The notes beneath the pieces are model-generated. The model ran no database searches. It was not told the origin of the DNA and worked only from the letters and a program-made list of their open reading frames with translations. This document shows positions 7,250 to 14,309 of a stretch of 20,102 nucleotides of DNA, piece by piece. The position numbers and the translations under genes are program-made. The stretch's first letter is position 1, and the number at the start of each line of letters is the position of its first letter. Where the stretch lies: assembly GCA_022707725.1 (NCBI GenBank), contig JAKJAB010000017.1:1-20102 (forward strand), written 5' to 3'. Origin of the DNA: Chloroflexota bacterium (GTDB lineage: Bacteria; Chloroflexota; Anaerolineae; B4-G1; SLSP01).

Positions 7250-10200
7250 TCACTGCTGCGTCATACGCCGGGCCTGGGCATAGCTGGCAGCGGCTCTTTC
7301 GGCGTCGCCCTGTTGCTCGTAGAGGTTCCCCAACGTTTTTAGCAGGGGCGCGGCCTTGCGCGGGCTGACACGATAACACATCTCAACCGCTTTGAGTGAG
7401 GCCTCGATGGCCTCATTCAGCCGCCCACTGTCGCGGTAGACGGCGCTCATTTCCCGCAGTGCGTCGACCGCCATCACCTCGTCGCCCATCGTGTGGGCGA
7501 TATCGAAACTCTGCTGCCAACAGTCGAGGGCGCTGTCGAGGTGGTTGATGTGCTTGAGAACCAGCGCCTGCTCATAGAGCGCTGCCGCAGCGCCAGCAAG
7601 ATTGCCAAGCTTGCGCTGTAATTGGGCTGTCGCCTGGCTGCACGCCAGGGCGCGCTGGTAATCGCCCAACTGACGATGAATGGTGGAGAGTTGGTGCAGG
7701 CACGCGCTTTGCCCGTTTTCGTCCTCAATTTCGCGCATGATTTGCAGTGCCGCTTCATACGTTTCGATTGCCTGGCGATGGTTGCTCAATTGCTGGTGGG
7801 CGCGGGCGATACGGCGCAGGATGTGGGCCATTTGCTCCCTGGCGCCCTGGGCGGCGAACATCTGGTAGACTTCCTCGTACACTTCCAACGCTTCGTTGAG
7901 ATGTCCGCGATCCAGATATAGCGTGGCCAGATCGTCCATGCTGGGGGCGCGCTCCGGCCCAGCCGCCACGGAGATGCTGCGCTGGAGCAGTGCCTCGGAC
8001 AGGTCGTGCTGGCTCCAGCGGTTGAGTACCGGCACGATGGTGCGGATGACGTGGGCGGCGGCTTCAGTATCCCCGGCTTTGAACAGGTGGTATTGCCAGG
8101 CCAGCGCCTCCTCCATGGTGCGCCGGGCTTGTTCAGGGTCTTGCGTCTGGCGTGTCCACATGCCGAGGATGCCGTTGCTATCGCGGGCCAGCCACGCGAC
8201 GCGTTCCGGTGGCCAGGTGTCCAGGTTGCGCGCGACCACCCGGCGACGGGCTTCGTCCATAAAAGGCGTACCGTAATAGGTGGCGATGCGCGCGTGCAGG
8301 GCCGCGCGATCCGCGTCTCCTGCTACGCGCTCCAGGATATGGCGGCGCACGATCGGATGGAAAGTATACATCCGCTTGCCCTGTTCGATATGGTGTGGCT
8401 GCAAGAGGGCTAACTTTTCCCACCGTTCGAGCAAGGGAGCAGCGTATTTCTCTGTGATGCGGGTCAGTCTGGTGAGTAACTCAGCGCCAAAGGGCGCATT
8501 GAACACCGTGAGGGCTGTCAGCGCATCCTCTTCACCGGGATCGAGGCCGCGCACAATCTCATCCAGGAAGTAGTGCTGCCACGCTTCGGTAGCCTGCGGC
8601 GGTTCAGGTGGATGATCCAACAGCGCCTGCAGTTCGTGATCGGCGGCCAGCCACCCGTCGAGCAGACGCAGCGTGTGGGGATGCCCACCCAAGAGCCGGT
8701 AGACGTCCACTTTAGCGGCCAACGCCGCCTGGCCGATGTGTGGCAACATATTCATCAACAGGACGGCGTACCGCTGGGTCAGCGGATCTAGGTGAATTTC
8801 GCGCTTATAGTCGAGGGGCAGGGCGGCGACATCGGCCCAGCGCTGCTGCGCGGTGAACAGGTACGTGAGGGATGCACGGGTGAACAATAGTCCGCGCATG
8901 ACCGCTGCCAGCGTCTTGTCGGCGATGACACCGGGCGCGGCGGCAGGGTCGGCGGAAGGAGCAGCGAACCAGGCGTCCAGGCCGTCGAAGACCAGGATGT
9001 GGGGATAGGCGCTCAACGACTGGACTGCCAGGTGCGCGCGTTCAGCCGGATCGCGACGTTTGTCGAGCAGTAGCATCGCGGCTTCTGTGTGTTGCCGTTT
9101 GCGCCAGAAGTCGGCGATTTTCCCCAGCGCGGCGACCGGTTCGAGCAATTCCCGGCAGTCGATGACGAACACGTCCTCTGCACCGGTGCCGGAATAGGCG
9201 ATGCTTTGGGCAACCAGGGTACTTTTTCCGCTACCAGAACTTCCCCAGACATACAGGGCGCGGCCGGTTCCCCTGGCGCTCTCTTGATATACGCTGCGCA
9301 GCGTGTGCAGAGCCTGCTGGCGATCCACAAAGCGGTGTGGCAGCGTCAATCCGGCGACGTTGCGCACGAGCGGTGGGGTTGGAGCCGCGCTGGCGGTATC
9401 TTCCGCCAAATCGTGATCCACCAACTGCATGGCGGGCGCGCGCAAGTAGAGTGCCGGAACGCCCCAATCGAAGCGGCGGCGCTCGGCGGGCCGGTCGGCG
9501 TCAAGTTGCCTGAGCGCCAGCCGGGCGTGATAGAGACTTTCGATGGGCCGCTCGCCGGCGGCCAGGTGCCCGTAGAAGGTGTGCGCCAGTTCGATGGCGG
9601 AATCGTCGGTGAGGCTGGTGGGCACGGTGAGTACGGCCGGGGCGCCGAATTGCAGCAGGCCGGTGGCGACGTTATCGAAGGCGTCCAATACGCCGATTTG
9701 CGCGCTCTGGCACGCCGAAATCACCCACAAGCGCGGGGCGCTGCTATCCAGGATGGGCTTGAGGTGCAGCGCTTCGAGCAGGTCTGTCTCACCAGTGGGC
9801 TTTTCGAAGCAGAGGAAACCCCGCTGCTGTTTGTGGCTGTAGTTGCCGTGGCCGATGTAGTGAATCACGTGCCAGTCGCCGATCCCGGGCTGCTGACGGC
9901 TACAGGCACTCTGCAAGGCGGGCAGTGTTGCTTCGTCGAGGACATCCATCACCAGATTTCCCGCGCGGACGTGATCCGCAAGGGCATCTTGCAGCACCGT
10001 CAACTCGCGTTCTACATCCAGCGCCTTCTGGTCGTTGGGCGCCGCGAGGACAAACAACACGCACAACGGCGACCGTGTTGCGCTTGGTGAAAGTTCGAGC
10101 AGGTCTGCGGGCAGACGGCTCAAGCGCATGTCGCCCTCCAGACAGACGAATTTATCGCCATCGTGGAGGTATTCCCACGGCAAGCGCCACAGGGACGCCA

Positions 10201-10543
10201 CGTCGGGATGGAGCGACAGGACGAGGTGAGCTTGCCGGTATTCGGGATTGGACTTCAAAAAGGCGCGCAGGGGTTTACCCTTGCCAAAGAGGTAGCCGTA
10301 CAGGCGTTGACCATACTGGGCCGCATGTTCCTCGGCAGCTTTGCCGCCGGCCGCACGGCGCTCGTCGGGGGGTAGTACGCCACGTTCCAGCAGCCACAGC
10401 GGCCCCAGGTGAGTCGTTCCGGTGGGGTCGTGTTGAAATTCGTTGGTGAAGATCTCCCGCCCATTGTCCTGTTTGGCAATGGCGAAGAACTTATTCCCCA
10501 ACTTGCGAATTTCAACGCGCAACTGTGGGTACGCCGAGGACAT
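7250..10543 (-). CDS. CHAT caspase-like protease fused to a STAND-type ATPase and TPR repeats
   Basis: 1097 residues from ATG 10543, with GAGGAGG 8 nt upstream; an upstream in-frame TTG at 10567 has no such site. An N-terminal region (about 1-155) leads into a CHAT domain (about 160-372) with HYIGHG (catalytic His232) and ISACQSA (catalytic Cys278). A STAND/AAA-type NTPase follows: Walker A GSSGSGKST (434-442), Walker B ILVFDGLDAW (516-525) and a helical segment with the GGHP motif near 620. From about 850 to the end there are some six or seven TPR-like repeats, such as RGHLNEALEVYEEVY and LSNHRQAIETYEAAL. By family logic the TPRs sense a signal, the NTPase oligomerises and the protease is released. 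No gasdermin, Cas gene or other obvious substrate adjoins it. The biological role (defence, stress or cell death) is inference. Confidence 0.88.
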   Translation of the reverse strand: MSSAYPQLRVEIRKLGNKFFAIAKQDNGREIFTNEFQHDPTGTTHLGPLWLLERGVLPPDERRAAGGKAAEEHAAQYGQRLYGYLFGKGKPLRAFLKSNPEYRQAHLVLSLHPDVASLWRLPWEYLHDGDKFVCLEGDMRLSRLPADLLELSPSATRSPLCVLFVLAAPNDQKALDVERELTVLQDALADHVRAGNLVMDVLDEATLPALQSACSRQQPGIGDWHVIHYIGHGNYSHKQQRGFLCFEKPTGETDLLEALHLKPILDSSAPRLWVISACQSAQIGVLDAFDNVATGLLQFGAPAVLTVPTSLTDDSAIELAHTFYGHLAAGERPIESLYHARLALRQLDADRPAERRRFDWGVPALYLRAPAMQLVDHDLAEDTASAAPTPPLVRNVAGLTLPHRFVDRQQALHTLRSVYQESARGTGRALYVWGSSGSGKSTLVAQSIAYSGTGAEDVFVIDCRELLEPVAALGKIADFWRKRQHTEAAMLLLDKRRDPAERAHLAVQSLSAYPHILVFDGLDAWFAAPSADPAAAPGVIADKTLAAVMRGLLFTRASLTYLFTAQQRWADVAALPLDYKREIHLDPLTQRYAVLLMNMLPHIGQAALAAKVDVYRLLGGHPHTLRLLDGWLAADHELQALLDHPPEPPQATEAWQHYFLDEIVRGLDPGEEDALTALTVFNAPFGAELLTRLTRITEKYAAPLLERWEKLALLQPHHIEQGKRMYTFHPIVRRHILERVAGDADRAALHARIATYYGTPFMDEARRRVVARNLDTWPPERVAWLARDSNGILGMWTRQTQDPEQARRTMEEALAWQYHLFKAGDTEAAAHVIRTIVPVLNRWSQHDLSEALLQRSISVAAGPERAPSMDDLATLYLDRGHLNEALEVYEEVYQMFAAQGAREQMAHILRRIARAHQQLSNHRQAIETYEAALQIMREIEDENGQSACLHQLSTIHRQLGDYQRALACSQATAQLQRKLGNLAGAAAALYEQALVLKHINHLDSALDCWQQSFDIAHTMGDEVMAVDALREMSAVYRDSGRLNEAIEASLKAVEMCYRVSPRKAAPLLKTLGNLYEQQGDAERAAASYAQARRMTQQ

Positions 10544-10564
10544 GCCGTGCGCCTCCTCAAAAAA

Positions 10565-10635
10565 CAACCACTAATTTTCACGAATCTTCACGAAAGGAGA
10601 GAAAATTAGTGTAAATTCGTGAAGATTCGTGGTTA
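10565..10635. repeat. Inverted arrays of 10-bp repeats upstream of the CHAT gene
   Basis: Three decamers on the plus strand at 10606-10635 (TTAGTGTAAA, TTCGTGAAGA, TTCGTGGTTA) face three on the minus strand at 10594-10565 (TTCGTGAAGA, TTCGTGAAAA, TTAGTGGTTG), separated by 11 bp. The pairing options include a perfect 16-bp inverted repeat (10579-10594 with 10616-10631) and a 9-bp one (10570-10578 with 10602-10610). The arms interleave, so the two stems could only coexist as a pseudoknot. The array lies in the leader of the CHAT gene and after der. Confidence 0.85.
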
Positions 10636-10669
10636 GAATGTTAACTCTCGTCGGTATGGAATCCCCCAT
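10571..10669 (-). CDS. Possible 32-residue small ORF running through the decamer repeat
   Basis: ATG at 10669 follows AAGGAG with a 5-nt gap, an unusually good ribosome binding site for so short a frame. The product starts MGDSIPTRVN, then reads through the repeat and stops at TAG 10571-10573, 28 nt before the CHAT start. I recognise no homologue. It could be a real leader peptide for the CHAT gene, the broken front of an older gene into which the repeat inserted, or chance. The good start site is the only support. Confidence 0.25.
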   Translation of the reverse strand: MGDSIPTRVNILTTNLHEFTLIFSPFVKIREN

Positions 10670-10705
10670 AGAGACTCCTTCGAGAATAGTCCAGTAGTTC
10701 TACAG

Positions 10706-12127
10706 TCATTTTTTATTTTCTGCTGTCTTTTTGCGTTTCGTCGGTGCGCCGCTTCGCTCGCGATGTTGCAGGAATGTCATACGGATCGGCGTGCCGGGGA
10801 AGGGATAGGTTTCACGGATGCAGTTTTCCAGGAATCGCTCGTAGGAAAAATGCAGCAGTTCCGGGTCGTTGACGAAGAAAATAAAGGTCGGCGGCGCGAT
10901 TTCCGGCTGCGTGACATAATGGATATGCAGGCGCTTGCCGCGCTTGCTGGGTGGCGGATGTGCCGCCATCGCTTCGCGGATGAGATCGTTGAGCGGGCCA
11001 GAGGGCAGCCGCTGGTAGCGTGCATCCACGATGTCGAGCACTGCCGGGATTACCTGATTGACGTGCAGGCCGGTCAACGCTGAAATGAAGAGCAGCGGCA
11101 CGTAACTGAGGAACTTCAACCCTTCGCGGACCTGGTCTTCGAACTGCTGGCGGTTTGCCCGCGTCTCTGCGTCGACCGCATCCCATTTGTTGACCACGAC
11201 GACGACGCTGACACCTTCCTCGGCGATGATGCCGGCGATGTGCGTGTCCTGTGCAGTGATCCCCTCAGTGGCGTCGATCAACAGCAACGCGACATCGGTG
11301 CGCTGCAACGCCCGCGCTGCACGCAGGACGCTGTACTTCTCAACGCCCGGTTCGATTTTCCCACGCCGCCGGATGCCGGCCGTGTCGATGAGGACGATCT
11401 TCTGTCCTTCCCATTCCATGGCGGTGTCCAGCGCATCACGTGTTGTCCCGGCGACAGGGCTGACGATAGCGCGTTCCTCGCCGAGCAGTTTGTTCAACAG
11501 CGAGGACTTGCCCACATTAGGCCGTCCGAGGATGGCGATATGTACGGCTTCGTCGTCCTCCGGTTCTGGCGACTGCGGCGGCAGCAGATCCACCACCACA
11601 TCCAGCAGATCGGCCACGCCTGAACCGTGAATGGCGGAGACGGTGTAGACTTCGCCCATGCCCAGTTCGTAAAATTCCAGGGCCTGCATCTCGCGGGACT
11701 CACTCTCGGCCTTGTTGGCGACGAGTAAAACGGGTTTCTCTGTCCGGCGCAGCAGGTCAGCAATCTCACGGTCTGCGCCGGTCAAGCCGGTTTGCGCGTC
11801 GGTGAGGAAGAGGATCAGGTCGGCTTCCTGGATGGCGGCCTCAGCTTGCGCGCGAATCAGTGGAATGTAGGGAATGGAATCCTCCGCGAGTGGCGCCTGC
11901 AGAATCGGGCGCAGACCCTTTTCGACGTTGGGCGGCAGAACCTCGATGCCACCGGTATCGACAACGAGAAAGGGGGAGCCATTCCATTCCGCCGTGGCAA
12001 AGATGCGGTCGCGGGTGGTGCCGGGGATGTCGCTGACCACGGCCCGGCGCTCGCCGACCACGCGGTTGAAAAAGGTGGACTTTCCCACGTTGGGGCGTCC
12101 CACAATGGCGACCAAAGGTTTTGGCAT
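10706..12127 (-). CDS. der: Ribosome-assembly GTPase Der (EngA)
   Basis: 473 residues from ATG 12127, with AGGAG upstream; an adjacent TTG at 12130 is too close to that site. Two tandem GTPase domains show GRPNVGKST (10-18) with VVDTGG (55-60), and GRPNVGKSS (201-209) with DTAGIRRRGK and NKWD (313-316). A KH-like domain follows (about 360-455), then a basic tail. Der binds the 50S subunit and is essential for its late assembly. Two departures stand out. The first G4 motif is NKAE (138-141) in place of NKxD, and the segment between DTGG and the following helix is about 19 residues longer than in E. coli Der. The gene follows a histidine kinase gene by 39 bp and is probably cotranscribed with it. 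Confidence 0.96.
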   Translation of the reverse strand: MPKPLVAIVGRPNVGKSTFFNRVVGERRAVVSDIPGTTRDRIFATAEWNGSPFLVVDTGGIEVLPPNVEKGLRPILQAPLAEDSIPYIPLIRAQAEAAIQEADLILFLTDAQTGLTGADREIADLLRRTEKPVLLVANKAESESREMQALEFYELGMGEVYTVSAIHGSGVADLLDVVVDLLPPQSPEPEDDEAVHIAILGRPNVGKSSLLNKLLGEERAIVSPVAGTTRDALDTAMEWEGQKIVLIDTAGIRRRGKIEPGVEKYSVLRAARALQRTDVALLLIDATEGITAQDTHIAGIIAEEGVSVVVVVNKWDAVDAETRANRQQFEDQVREGLKFLSYVPLLFISALTGLHVNQVIPAVLDIVDARYQRLPSGPLNDLIREAMAAHPPPSKRGKRLHIHYVTQPEIAPPTFIFFVNDPELLHFSYERFLENCIRETYPFPGTPIRMTFLQHRERSGAPTKRKKTAENKK

Positions 12128-12141
12128 CAATCTCCTGATAA

Positions 12142-12168
12142 AAGTTATAAGTTGAAAGTTGGGTAGTT
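12142..12168. repeat. Short 7-bp AAGTT repeat array between the histidine kinase gene and der
   Basis: AAGTT recurs at 12142, 12149 and 12156, with a variant TAGTT at 12164, giving a 7-bp period over four units. The histidine kinase stop codon (12167-12169) lies at its edge. This resembles, with a different core, the heptamer arrays around 7101-7249. It is short, so chance is possible. Confidence 0.5.
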
Positions 12169-14098
12169 AGGCATTCGCGTCTTCGGAAGGGGGCGGGCAC
12201 AAGGAGAGAATGAAGGCGAACGTGCTCCCTTTCCCTGGATAGCTGCGCACCCAGACGCGGCCTTTGTGCTTCTCGATGACGGACTTCACAATCGAAAGCC
12301 CCAGGCCGGTCCCATAAATATCTTCGACTTCTGGGGTATGCACGCGATAGAAACGCTCGAACAACTTGGGCTGCTCTTCCAGCGGGATGCCGATGCCTTG
12401 ATCTTCGATACTGACGATGACGTAGTCGGTGCCCGGCTGCGCGGTCACTTTGACCGCACCACCAGGGCGGCTGTACTTGATCGCGTTGTTGATCAGGTTG
12501 TCCAGCACCTGCCGGATCCGGCGCGCGTTGCCGCGAATCCACAGCGGCTCGTCAGGGATGTCGAGCACGGTAAAGAGTTCGGCTTGTTCGACGAGCACTG
12601 CGTGCGCGTCCACAGATCGCTGGATCACGTCGTTGATGCAGAAGGGACACATCTCCAGATCGTACCCGGCCTCGATGCGGCCAATATCAAGGAGATCGCT
12701 GATCAAATCTGTGATGTGGTTCAGACTGTGCAGTGCCTTGCTGATAAAATCCCGCTGCACCTCGTTGAGCGGGCCGGCTCGTTCCAAAAGCTCAACGTAA
12801 CCCTGAATGGTAGTGAGTGGCGTGCGCAGGTCATGGGAGACGGTGGAGACAAACTCCGACTTCAGCCGATCCAGTTCCTTGAGATGGCTGATGTCTTGCA
12901 TCACCACCACGCGCCCGATGTGATCGATGGAGCTGAGCTGCGCATTGAAGACGCGCCCATCCTCCAGATCGACTTCGTTGTGGATGAGTGTCTGGTCTTT
13001 GCCAAGCCGTGCAAAAAGCTCGCGCACGCCGATATTTTCGATGTAATCTACGACCTTTTGACCACGTGCATCGGGTTTGATGGCGAAATTCTCCGCCGCA
13101 CTATCGCTCCATAGCCATAAGCGGTTGTCTAGATCCGTGACGAGGATCGCTTCGGCGGCGTGCTCCAAAATCGCACTCAGGCGCGAGCGCTCGGCCTCCA
13201 CGGCGGCGAAGAGCTGCGCATTTTCCAGTGCGATGGCGGCAAAATCGGCGATGGCCGAGAGGGTGAAGAGCTGATTCTCGGTGAAGGCTCGTTCTTGCTC
13301 CAGATTGACCACGCTCAGCACGCCGATCGTGCCACGTTCCGGCGACTGAATCGGCACGTAGAGCAGCGCGCGCACCAGATAGCCGGTGGCGATTTTGGTG
13401 CTGCGTTGCAACATCGTCGGCCGGCCAGAATGAATCACCTGCCGGGCGATGGGATCAGATGCTTCGACGCAGAGGCGTTGGGCCAACTCGGCGTTCATAT
13501 TCTTCGAGACGCGCAGGTAGAGCTTGCCGTTATTCTTCAGTAGGATAAAGCCCTCTTCGGCTTGCGTGAGGTTAACCGAGGCTTCGACGATGCGCGCCAG
13601 AATTTCTTCCACATCGAGTGACGAGGTGACCGATTTGCCGACGGTGTAGATGGCGTTGATCTCTTGCAGACGCTGATTGAGCTGCCGGTTGACACGGGTC
13701 AGATTGTCTTTGAGGTAGCGCTGCGAGGCCTGGCGCGCGGCACGCTCCAAAGCGCGTGTGAGGGTTGCCCGTACTTGCTCTGTCTGAAACGGGTACGCAA
13801 TGAGCGCCTGCACGTCGTGTTCCAGCAGCATATTGAACTGTGCTACCGTCGGCGTTTCTGAGGCGATGATCACCAGCGACGCATCGGCGGCTCGTTCGTC
13901 GATCAACGTGAGCGCCTCGGCCTCGTTCGCGGCGGAAAGGTGCAACAGCACCAACGCTGCTTCAGGCGCGGGCAATGCATTCCGCAATGCCGTCAGTGTG
14001 GCAAGATGCACCGTGACGGTTTCGGCCGGCAATATCTGCCCCAATTCCTGATAGACTGTGGCTTTTTCGCTGAAGACCAATATATGCGGTGAACTCAT
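12167..14098 (-). CDS. GAF/PAS sensor histidine kinase with degenerate N-terminal receiver domain
   Basis: 643 residues, no membrane helix, so probably a cytoplasmic sensor. Residues 1-120 have receiver-like length and strand pattern, but the phospho-acceptor position reads LVLLHLSAAN, with no Asp. A coiled linker (about 120-150) leads to a GAF domain (150-298), a PAS domain (305-405), HisKA with SHDLRTPLTT (phospho-acceptor His422) and a HATPase: N box NLINNAIKYS (534-543), DQGIGIP (566-572), LFERFYR, and GTGLGLSIVK (596-605). The kinase core looks fully active. No response regulator is adjacent, so it is an orphan here. ATG 14098 follows AGGGGACAGGG. A minus-strand TATAAT (14199-14194) about 96 nt upstream could be its promoter. 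Its position before der raises the possibility of shared transcription. Confidence 0.93.
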   Translation of the reverse strand: MSSPHILVFSEKATVYQELGQILPAETVTVHLATLTALRNALPAPEAALVLLHLSAANEAEALTLIDERAADASLVIIASETPTVAQFNMLLEHDVQALIAYPFQTEQVRATLTRALERAARQASQRYLKDNLTRVNRQLNQRLQEINAIYTVGKSVTSSLDVEEILARIVEASVNLTQAEEGFILLKNNGKLYLRVSKNMNAELAQRLCVEASDPIARQVIHSGRPTMLQRSTKIATGYLVRALLYVPIQSPERGTIGVLSVVNLEQERAFTENQLFTLSAIADFAAIALENAQLFAAVEAERSRLSAILEHAAEAILVTDLDNRLWLWSDSAAENFAIKPDARGQKVVDYIENIGVRELFARLGKDQTLIHNEVDLEDGRVFNAQLSSIDHIGRVVVMQDISHLKELDRLKSEFVSTVSHDLRTPLTTIQGYVELLERAGPLNEVQRDFISKALHSLNHITDLISDLLDIGRIEAGYDLEMCPFCINDVIQRSVDAHAVLVEQAELFTVLDIPDEPLWIRGNARRIRQVLDNLINNAIKYSRPGGAVKVTAQPGTDYVIVSIEDQGIGIPLEEQPKLFERFYRVHTPEVEDIYGTGLGLSIVKSVIEKHKGRVWVRSYPGKGSTFAFILSLCPPPSEDANA

Positions 14099-14193
14099 CC
14101 CTGTCCCCTAAAATTCCCACAAACTCACAATAAAGTGTATCCCTTGTGTCCAAATTTCCTATTCTTTGGATATTCCCCCGACCTTACACTTTG

Positions 14194-14221
14194 ATTATAG
14201 CCCGTAAACGGTTTGAAGCAA
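14194..14221 (-). promoter_or_regulatory. Possible promoter of the histidine kinase gene
   Basis: On the minus strand TATAAT lies at 14199-14194, with a weak TTGCTT at 14221-14216 and 16-nt spacing. The resulting leader would be about 90 nt. The -10 is perfect but the -35 matches only partly. Confidence 0.35.
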
Positions 14222-14230
14222 GTTAACATA

Positions 14231-14271
14231 CATGAACTGGAATTCCTAACTTGCAGCCATTCCAGCTCATG
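14231..14271 (-). terminator. Hairpin after the M28 gene remnant
   Basis: The arms 14231-14243 and 14259-14271 are 13-bp inverted copies with one mismatch and a 15-nt loop. In minus-strand RNA the mismatch becomes a U-G wobble, so the stem is complete only in that orientation, matching the gene ending at 14310. No long U run follows, so it may be an mRNA-end hairpin and not a strict intrinsic terminator. Confidence 0.45.
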
Positions 14272-14309
14272 CATCCCACAAAATCGCCATGCGCTAACCA
14301 CTTATGCAC

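Noticed and set aside
9089..10090. 333-codon plus-strand frame opposite the CHAT gene
   Set aside because: It is antisense to conserved catalytic motifs, with no start signal and no recognisable domain.
7250..10543. CRISPR-linked Craspase (TPR-CHAT/Csx29) system
   Set aside because: No Cas gene or repeat-spacer array is present, and the domain order includes a STAND ATPase not found in Csx29.
10544..10567. TTG start extending the CHAT protein by eight residues
   Set aside because: The extension encodes the ribosome binding site itself (GAGGAGG); ATG 10543 is correctly spaced from it.
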